Shown here in pieces: positions 7,278-10,397 of a stretch of DNA of 10,397 bases. Numbering within the stretch: position 1 is the first letter of the stretch; every line of letters begins with the position of its first letter. The position numbers and the translations under genes are program-made. The stretch comes from an uncultured Bacteroidota bacterium (lineage in GTDB: Bacteria > Bacteroidota > Bacteroidia > NS11-12g > UBA955): positions 1 to 10,397 of the forward strand of contig CAIRMY010000193.1 in assembly GCA_903879775.1 (NCBI GenBank). The letters run 5' to 3'. The notes beneath the pieces were generated by a model that worked only from the letters and a program-made list of their open reading frames with translations, was not told the DNA's origin and made no database searches.

Positions 7278-7682
7278 TTAATGAAAATACTTCAATTGTA
7301 TCAACTCATTGCCAATTGTGTTCAAGCCATGTAATAATTTTATCTTTTGCTTTTCAGAAGGAAGTTTTTTACCATTGATATATTGCGATAAAAGGGAAGG
7401 ATTCATGCCAATCCTTTCAGCCAAATATTTGGCGTTTAACACCTTATAAAAATCAAAAAATTGTTTGAAGTCTAAATTCAAGATCAAATTACTGCTATCA
7501 ATATATTGATTTCTTTCTTCCAACAATAAATTCAATGATTCAACTAAATGATCGATTAACTCAGTGATATTGTCACCGGTAGTGAATATTGTTTCACCAA
7601 AAGCAATATTTGAATATGCGGAATATCCAGTATTTGTAATTTCAACCTGAATCTCAAATTTTGTATTTGTCTTTTTCATCAT
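7278..7682 (-). CDS. hicB: HicB-type antitoxin with C-terminal helix-turn-helix
   Basis: A 134-residue protein. Residues about 8-60 fit the partly degraded RNase H-like HicB fold (FEIQVEITNTGYSAYSNI, then TTGDNITELIDHLVESLNLLLEE). Residues about 81-122 form a Cro/CI-type helix-turn-helix (LNAKYLAERIGMNPSLLSQYINGKKLPS), which is the usual arrangement for HTH-bearing HicB proteins. HicB binds and neutralises HicA and represses the operon through its DNA-binding domain. It starts 5 nt after the hicA stop; either of two adjacent Met codons (7682 or 7679) may be used. The toxin-then-antitoxin order is the common hicAB order. Family assignment rests on the partner plus the fold pattern; the first half is divergent. 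Confidence 0.8.
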   Translation of the reverse strand: MMKKTNTKFEIQVEITNTGYSAYSNIAFGETIFTTGDNITELIDHLVESLNLLLEERNQYIDSSNLILNLDFKQFFDFYKVLNAKYLAERIGMNPSLLSQYINGKKLPSEKQKIKLLHGLNTIGNELIQLKYFH

Positions 7683-7687
7683 TTACC

Positions 7688-7879
7688 TCATTTCCTTACG
7701 ATTCCAGCCTGCTTAAACAAAGTTCGTTCCAAACCTTTTCCCAGTTCCTTACTACCATGGTTTGGAAAAACAATAACCCCCAATTTATGATTATGCCTCA
7801 TTTTCAGATGTGAACCCTTCTGCGACACACCATACCAACCATCATCCTCCAAAATCCTCAATGCCTCAGAACATTTCAT
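7688..7879 (-). CDS. hicA: HicA-type mRNA interferase toxin
   Basis: A 63-residue protein with the compact double-stranded-RNA-binding-like fold of HicA. It follows the family pattern: an N-terminal helix (SEALRILEDDGW), a beta hairpin with QKGSHLKMRH in which His24 is the probable catalytic residue, a strand (GVIVFPNH), and a C-terminal helix (GKGLERTLFKQAGI). HicA cleaves mRNA independently of the ribosome and stalls growth when free of HicB. The pattern is intact with no frameshift, so the toxin is probably functional. The ATG at 7879 gives the normal family N-terminus. The gene lies first in the pair, with a good Bacteroidota promoter immediately upstream. Confidence 0.9.
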   Translation of the reverse strand: MKCSEALRILEDDGWYGVSQKGSHLKMRHNHKLGVIVFPNHGSKELGKGLERTLFKQAGIVRK

Positions 7880-7880
7880 A

Positions 7881-7912
7881 CAAAAGTAAATTATAATTAA
7901 CTTATTTTCAAA
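7881..7912 (-). promoter_or_regulatory. Putative hicAB promoter (TTTG - 20 bp - TACTTTTG)
   Basis: On the minus strand a TTTG at 7912-7909 is followed after exactly 20 bp by TACTTTTG (7888-7881). This fits the Bacteroidota -33/-7 promoter spacing and is the only promoter in the window where I see both elements. The -7 box ends 1 nt before the hicA ATG, so transcription would start at or just inside the annotated start codon unless the start site is unusually close to the box. Confidence 0.5.
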
Positions 7913-7980
7913 TTAAATTACAAAGTTCCGGCTTTTAAATTCGCTTAGCAATACTCTAAACAATTATAAACATAAATAAA

Positions 7981-8001
7981 CGTTGACGCTTCGCTAATAA
8001 A
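7981..8001 (-). repeat. Right imperfect inverted end around hicAB
   Basis: The reverse complement of this segment reads TTTATTAGCGAAGCGTCAACG, partly matching 7248-7264. Immediately before it, 7951-7980 holds degenerate TAAAC-type units (CTCTAAACAATTATAAAC), possibly an older decayed repeat copy. Confidence 0.45.
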
Positions 8002-8002
8002 A

Positions 8003-8397
8003 GTTTAGGAGGTTTATAAAGGTTTATGAAGGTTCAATATTTGGCCGTAAACCTCAATCCAACTAAACAACGCTAAACACTAAACATTAAACAGGTTTAT
8101 AAGGGTTTATAAAGGTTTATGAAGGTTCAATATTTGGCCGAAAACCTTAATCCAACTAACGCTAAACTCTAAACATTAAACACTAAACACTAAACAGGTT
8201 TATAAGGGTTTATAAAGGTTTATGAAGGTTCAATATTTGACCGAAAACCTTAATCCAACTAAACAACGCTAAACATTAAACACTAAACACTAAACAGGTT
8301 TATAAAGGTTTATAAAGGTTTATAAGGGTTCAATATTTGACCGAAAACCTCAATCCAACTAACGCTAAACTCTAAACATTAAACACTAAATAAGAAA
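8003..8397 (+). repeat. Four tandem ~100-bp composite intergenic repeats (copies B-E)
   Basis: The GTTCAA core start recurs at 8032, 8125, 8228 and 8328 (spacings 93, 103 and 100). Each copy has about three 10-bp units (GTTTAT at 8012/8022; 8095/8105/8115; 8198/8208/8218; 8298/8308/8318), a core, then 3-5 heptamers TAAACAY (from 8074, 8163, 8270 and 8366). The post-core sequence alternates between two types: AACTAAACAACG in B and D, AACTAACG in C and E. TTTGGCC is found in B and C but TTTGACC in D and E. This mosaic suggests duplication of a two-copy unit plus gene conversion. Together with 7880-8002 this fills the ~490-bp gap between hicA and wecB. No open reading frame is apparent in it apart from the wecB end. 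Confidence 0.92.
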
Positions 8398-9460
8398 CAA
8401 TCCTCTCAGCCGTGTTGCCATCCCACAATGGGGGTATGCTGCCAGTTTTCCAATTGCCAGATTGCAGTTTTTCCAAGGCTATTGCCAAATCGTGGGGATT
8501 TGTTCCAACCAATTCATTCGTTCCAATGTCGCAGGTTTCGGGACGCTCAGTGCTGTTTCTCATCGTAATGCAGGGAACCCCCATCACCGTGGTTTCTTCT
8601 GTAATTCCTCCCGAATCGGTAACCACACCCTTTGCATACTTCACCAAATAGTTAAATTCAAAATATCCCATCGGATCAGCCATCACAACATTATTAGGCT
8701 GAATTCCAAAAAGTTCCATGTTCTTTCTAGTTCTTGGATGAACCGGGAATATGACTTTGCTGCCCTTTAATGAATTTTCAATCACTTCAAAAATACTGCG
8801 CATCTGTTCTGCATCGTCAACGTTCGATGGTCTGTGCAACGTCATCACATAATATTCCTTCGGTAAAAGTCCCTCAGAATTCCACAACAACGGTGCAACA
8901 AAATTCTTCTGATGCTTTAACAACGTATCAATCATTGTATTGCCCACAAAAACAATTTTATCTTCTGCAACACCGGAATTTCTCAAATTGGTATTTGCAG
9001 TTTCCGAAGTTGTAAAAAACACATCGGTGATGCTATCGGTCACCAAGCGATTGATTTCTTCCGGCATTTCAATATCCCAACTGCGAATTCCTCCCTCAAC
9101 ATGGGCAACCTTTGTATGCAATTTCTTGGCAACAATGGCACATGCCATGGTGCTCGTAACATCTCCAACCACAACAACATAGTCGCAAGGATTGGCCATC
9201 AATTCTTTTTCAAACGCAACCATAATTGCAGCCGTTTGCTCAGCCTGACTACCCCCACCGCATTCCAAATTCACATGTGGCTCGGGAATATTCAATTGCT
9301 CGAAAAAACTACCCGACATTGCCTTGTCATAGTGCTGACCCGTATGAACCAAACGATAATCAATATCCTTTCCACTTACTTTCGCCTTTTCAATGGCTTC
9401 AATAATTGGCGCAATCTTCATAAAATTAGGTCTAGCCCCAGCAATTAAGGTAATGTTCAT
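8372..9460 (-). CDS. wecB: Non-hydrolysing UDP-N-acetylglucosamine 2-epimerase
   Basis: A 362-residue cytoplasmic enzyme that interconverts UDP-GlcNAc and UDP-ManNAc, supplying ManNAc-type sugars for surface polysaccharides. It has the two-Rossmann GT-B-like fold. Visible family motifs are GARPNFMK (8-15), HTGQHYD (39-45), VVGDVTSTMA (97-106), HVEGGIRS (120-127, with Glu122), MPEEINR (132-138), LHRPSNVD (208-215, with His209), HPRTRK (241-246) and TDSGGITEETTVMGVP (281-296) followed by RNSTERPE. All expected catalytic residues appear present and the length is normal. The ATG at 9460 is chosen over one six codons upstream because it starts at the first strand and sits 5 nt after a promoter box. 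The last few codons and the stop lie inside repeat copy E. No polysaccharide genes are adjacent, so its pathway is not visible. Confidence 0.95.
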   Translation of the reverse strand: MNITLIAGARPNFMKIAPIIEAIEKAKVSGKDIDYRLVHTGQHYDKAMSGSFFEQLNIPEPHVNLECGGGSQAEQTAAIMVAFEKELMANPCDYVVVVGDVTSTMACAIVAKKLHTKVAHVEGGIRSWDIEMPEEINRLVTDSITDVFFTTSETANTNLRNSGVAEDKIVFVGNTMIDTLLKHQKNFVAPLLWNSEGLLPKEYYVMTLHRPSNVDDAEQMRSIFEVIENSLKGSKVIFPVHPRTRKNMELFGIQPNNVVMADPMGYFEFNYLVKYAKGVVTDSGGITEETTVMGVPCITMRNSTERPETCDIGTNELVGTNPHDLAIALEKLQSGNWKTGSIPPLWDGNTAERIVSYLVFNV

Positions 9461-9465
9461 TGTTA

Positions 9466-9473
9466 CAAAGGTA
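9466..9473 (-). promoter_or_regulatory. Putative -7 promoter box (TACCTTTG) of wecB
   Basis: TACCTTTG on the minus strand matches TAnnTTTG and ends 5 nt before the wecB ATG, exactly as at pheT. The -33 position is again taken by decamer repeats (from 9481), and no TTTG is seen at normal spacing. Confidence 0.5.
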
Positions 9474-9480
9474 AACAAAA

Positions 9481-9571
9481 GATTATAAAGGTTTATGAGG
9501 TTTATAAGGGTTCAATTTCGCCCGTAAACATCAATCCAACTGACCAACTCTAAACACTAAACGTTAAACGT
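9481..9571 (+). repeat. Diverged composite repeat, copy F
   Basis: GATTAT at 9481 and GTTTAT at 9491 and 9500 lead into GTTCAA at 9510. The core is altered (AATTTCGCCCGTAAACATC, then AATCCAACTGACC), followed by heptamers TAAACAC and two TAAACGT (9551-9571). The order and orientation match the other copies. It sits in the wecB/S46 divergent intergenic region, next to the wecB promoter box. Confidence 0.85.
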
Positions 9572-9595
9572 TATAAGGGTTCAAGTTTTCCTGTA
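9571..9595 (+). repeat. Fragment of composite repeat (copy G)
   Basis: TTATAAGGGTTCAAG is followed by a short core-like stretch (TTTTCCTGTAA). This looks like the end of a decamer block plus a truncated core directly after copy F, with no heptamer tract. Confidence 0.55.
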
Positions 9596-9624
9596 ATCCC
9601 ATAATCTGTTTAACCATTCTAATC

Positions 9625-9654
9625 AACTAAAAAAATTTCACAATTTTTTTAGTT
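9625..9654. promoter_or_regulatory. Perfect 13-bp inverted repeat upstream of the S46 peptidase gene
   Basis: AACTAAAAAAATT (9625-9637) and AATTTTTTTAGTT (9642-9654) are exact reverse complements around TCAC. The site ends on the first base of the putative -7 box of the S46 gene and covers the region between -10 and -40. No upstream plus-strand gene needs terminating here, which favours a protein-binding site. A rho-independent-like hairpin or simple A/T-tract curvature remain possible. Confidence 0.55.
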
Positions 9655-9661
9655 ATTTTTG
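9654..9661 (+). promoter_or_regulatory. Putative -7 promoter box (TATTTTTG) of the S46 peptidase gene
   Basis: TATTTTTG matches TAnnTTTG and ends 7 nt before the ATG at 9669. No TTTG lies at the -33 spacing; that region is the 13-bp inverted repeat. The surrounding A/T tracts make a chance match more likely than at the other promoters. Confidence 0.4.
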
Positions 9662-9668
9662 CTTCTTT

Positions 9669-10397
9669 ATGAAACAAAGAATTCTCAGTTTATTGTTGGC
9701 AGCCTCGAGCATCCTCTCGCTACGCGCCGATGAAGGTATGTGGCCTTTGACTTTGCTTAGCAAAATTCAAGATAAAATGCAGGCCCGTGGTATGAAATTA
9801 TCTGCAGAAGATATCTATTCAATTAATAAATCTTCAGCGAAAGATGCCGTTGTGCGACTCATGTCGAAGCAAGGTAGAATGTTCTGCTCGGGAGAAATTA
9901 TTTCTTCGAAAGGACTTTTCCTTACAAATCACCACTGTGGTTATGATGCAATTCAAGAAATTGCAACCCCGCAAGACAATATCCTAGCAAACGGATTCTG
10001 GGCTAAATCAATGCAAGAAGAACGTCGTGCAGGATTTAACATCGGGCTCCTTCGTAAAATTGAAGACGTTACTTCTCAAGTATTTAACAATGTTGCAATC
10101 AATGCTCCAGAAGCTGATCGCACTTCTAAAATCAACGCTCAAATCAATGTTGTTAAAGGAAATCTCCTTAAAGCACTTGGTGAAGATGCAGCAAACTACG
10201 TAATCGAAATTACTTCCTTCTACAATGGCAATCAATACCTCGCAATGTATTATGAAGTTTATCGCGATATCCGCCTCGTTGGAACACCTCCTGAAAATGT
10301 AGGTAAATTCGGTGGTGAAACCGACAACTGGAGATGGCCTCGCCACACTTGCGACTTCTCTATGTTCCGAATCTACGCAAACGGTTCAAACAAACCT
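9669..10397 (+). CDS. S46-family dipeptidyl-peptidase (DPP7/DPP11-like), 5' part only
   Basis: The first 243 residues of a protein whose family is normally about 700 residues; the reading frame is still open at the window edge. S46 enzymes are periplasmic serine peptidases of Bacteroidota that release dipeptides from peptide N-termini. The signal peptide is MKQRILSLLLAASSILSLRA, with cleavage before DEGMWP, the typical mature start. GRMFCSGEIISSKGLFLTNHHC is followed by GY and holds the catalytic His (88/89) and a Cys pair (73 and 90) likely to form a disulfide. KFGGETDNW and WPRHTCDFSMFR hold the probable catalytic Asp229. The catalytic Ser and the residue that separates DPP7 from DPP11 specificity lie beyond the window. 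The usual family motif is HTGDF; here it is HTCDF. The gene is divergent from wecB. Confidence 0.93.
   Translation, partial: MKQRILSLLLAASSILSLRADEGMWPLTLLSKIQDKMQARGMKLSAEDIYSINKSSAKDAVVRLMSKQGRMFCSGEIISSKGLFLTNHHCGYDAIQEIATPQDNILANGFWAKSMQEERRAGFNIGLLRKIEDVTSQVFNNVAINAPEADRTSKINAQINVVKGNLLKALGEDAANYVIEITSFYNGNQYLAMYYEVYRDIRLVGTPPENVGKFGGETDNWRWPRHTCDFSMFRIYANGSNKP

Larger units (their letters stand above)
7246..8007. mobile_element. Candidate hicAB cassette inserted in the repeat array
   Basis: The segment carrying hicAB is bounded by a 7-bp direct repeat, AAGTTTA, at 7246-7252 and 8001-8007. Just inside are imperfect inverted ends: TGCGAAGC-AACG (7253-7264), and at 7981-8000 a sequence whose reverse complement is TATTAGCGAAGCGTCAACG. 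Joining the left AAGTTTA to the bases after 8007 gives a junction like those between the neighbouring copies (heptamers, then AGTTTA, then GGAGGTTTATAAAGG). There is no transposase, so this would be a passive or orphan cassette. The direct repeat consists of sequence common throughout the array, so it may not be a true target duplication. Confidence 0.45.

Noticed and set aside
8003..8397. CRISPR array
   Set aside because: The ~100-bp copies are similar throughout, with no unique spacers of constant length, and no cas genes are visible.
10008..10346. 112-residue minus-strand reading frame opposite the S46 gene
   Set aside because: The plus-strand S46 coding sequence is unambiguous here; the opposite frame has no family resemblance.

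Overview
The window looks like chromosomal DNA of a Bacteroidota bacterium (Flavobacteriia/Sphingobacteriia-like). The evidence is an S46 dipeptidyl-peptidase, the linked coaX - outer-membrane protein - lptC genes, the absence of Shine-Dalgarno sequences, and Bacteroidota-type TAnnTTTG promoter boxes just upstream of several start codons. Base composition is moderately AT-rich. No species-level identification is possible from the sequence alone.

Layout, left to right. A helix-turn-helix protein of unknown target (15-983, +) converges on a TetR regulator (1080-1706, -); between them is a long perfect hairpin built of 10-bp units. The minus strand then carries a tight five-gene block read right to left: pheT (phenylalanyl-tRNA synthetase beta), coaX (type III pantothenate kinase), a putative outer-membrane beta-barrel protein, lptC (LPS transport lipoprotein) and a small two-helix membrane protein. 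Three of the junctions overlap or nearly touch, so translational coupling is likely. Upstream of pheT lies a hicAB toxin-antitoxin pair (7278-7879, -), then about 390 bp of tandem ~100-bp intergenic repeats, then wecB (UDP-GlcNAc 2-epimerase, -). Divergent from wecB is the 5' part of an S46 peptidase gene (9669 to the window end, +).

The most unusual content is the intergenic repeat family. Each full copy has a block of 10-bp units (GTTTATAAGG-like), a conserved ~40-bp core containing GGTTCAATATTTGRCCG, and a block of 7-bp units (TAAACAY). Copies lie at 7135-7246, four in tandem at 8003-8397, a diverged one at 9481-9571, and a fragment at 9571-9595. A decamer-only version forms the hairpin at 993-1065. 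The hicAB pair appears to sit inside this array as a cassette: it is bounded by imperfect inverted repeats and a 7-bp direct repeat (AAGTTTA), and removing it in silico restores an ordinary copy-to-copy junction. The array also supplies the last codons and stop of wecB.

A second pattern is promoter position. tetR, pheT, wecB and the S46 gene each have a TAnnTTTG box ending only 5-7 nt before the ATG, and hicA has one ending 1 nt before it. This predicts very short or absent 5' leaders. Two of these promoters (tetR, S46) overlap or touch palindromes that could be operators; two others (pheT, wecB) have the decamer arrays directly upstream.
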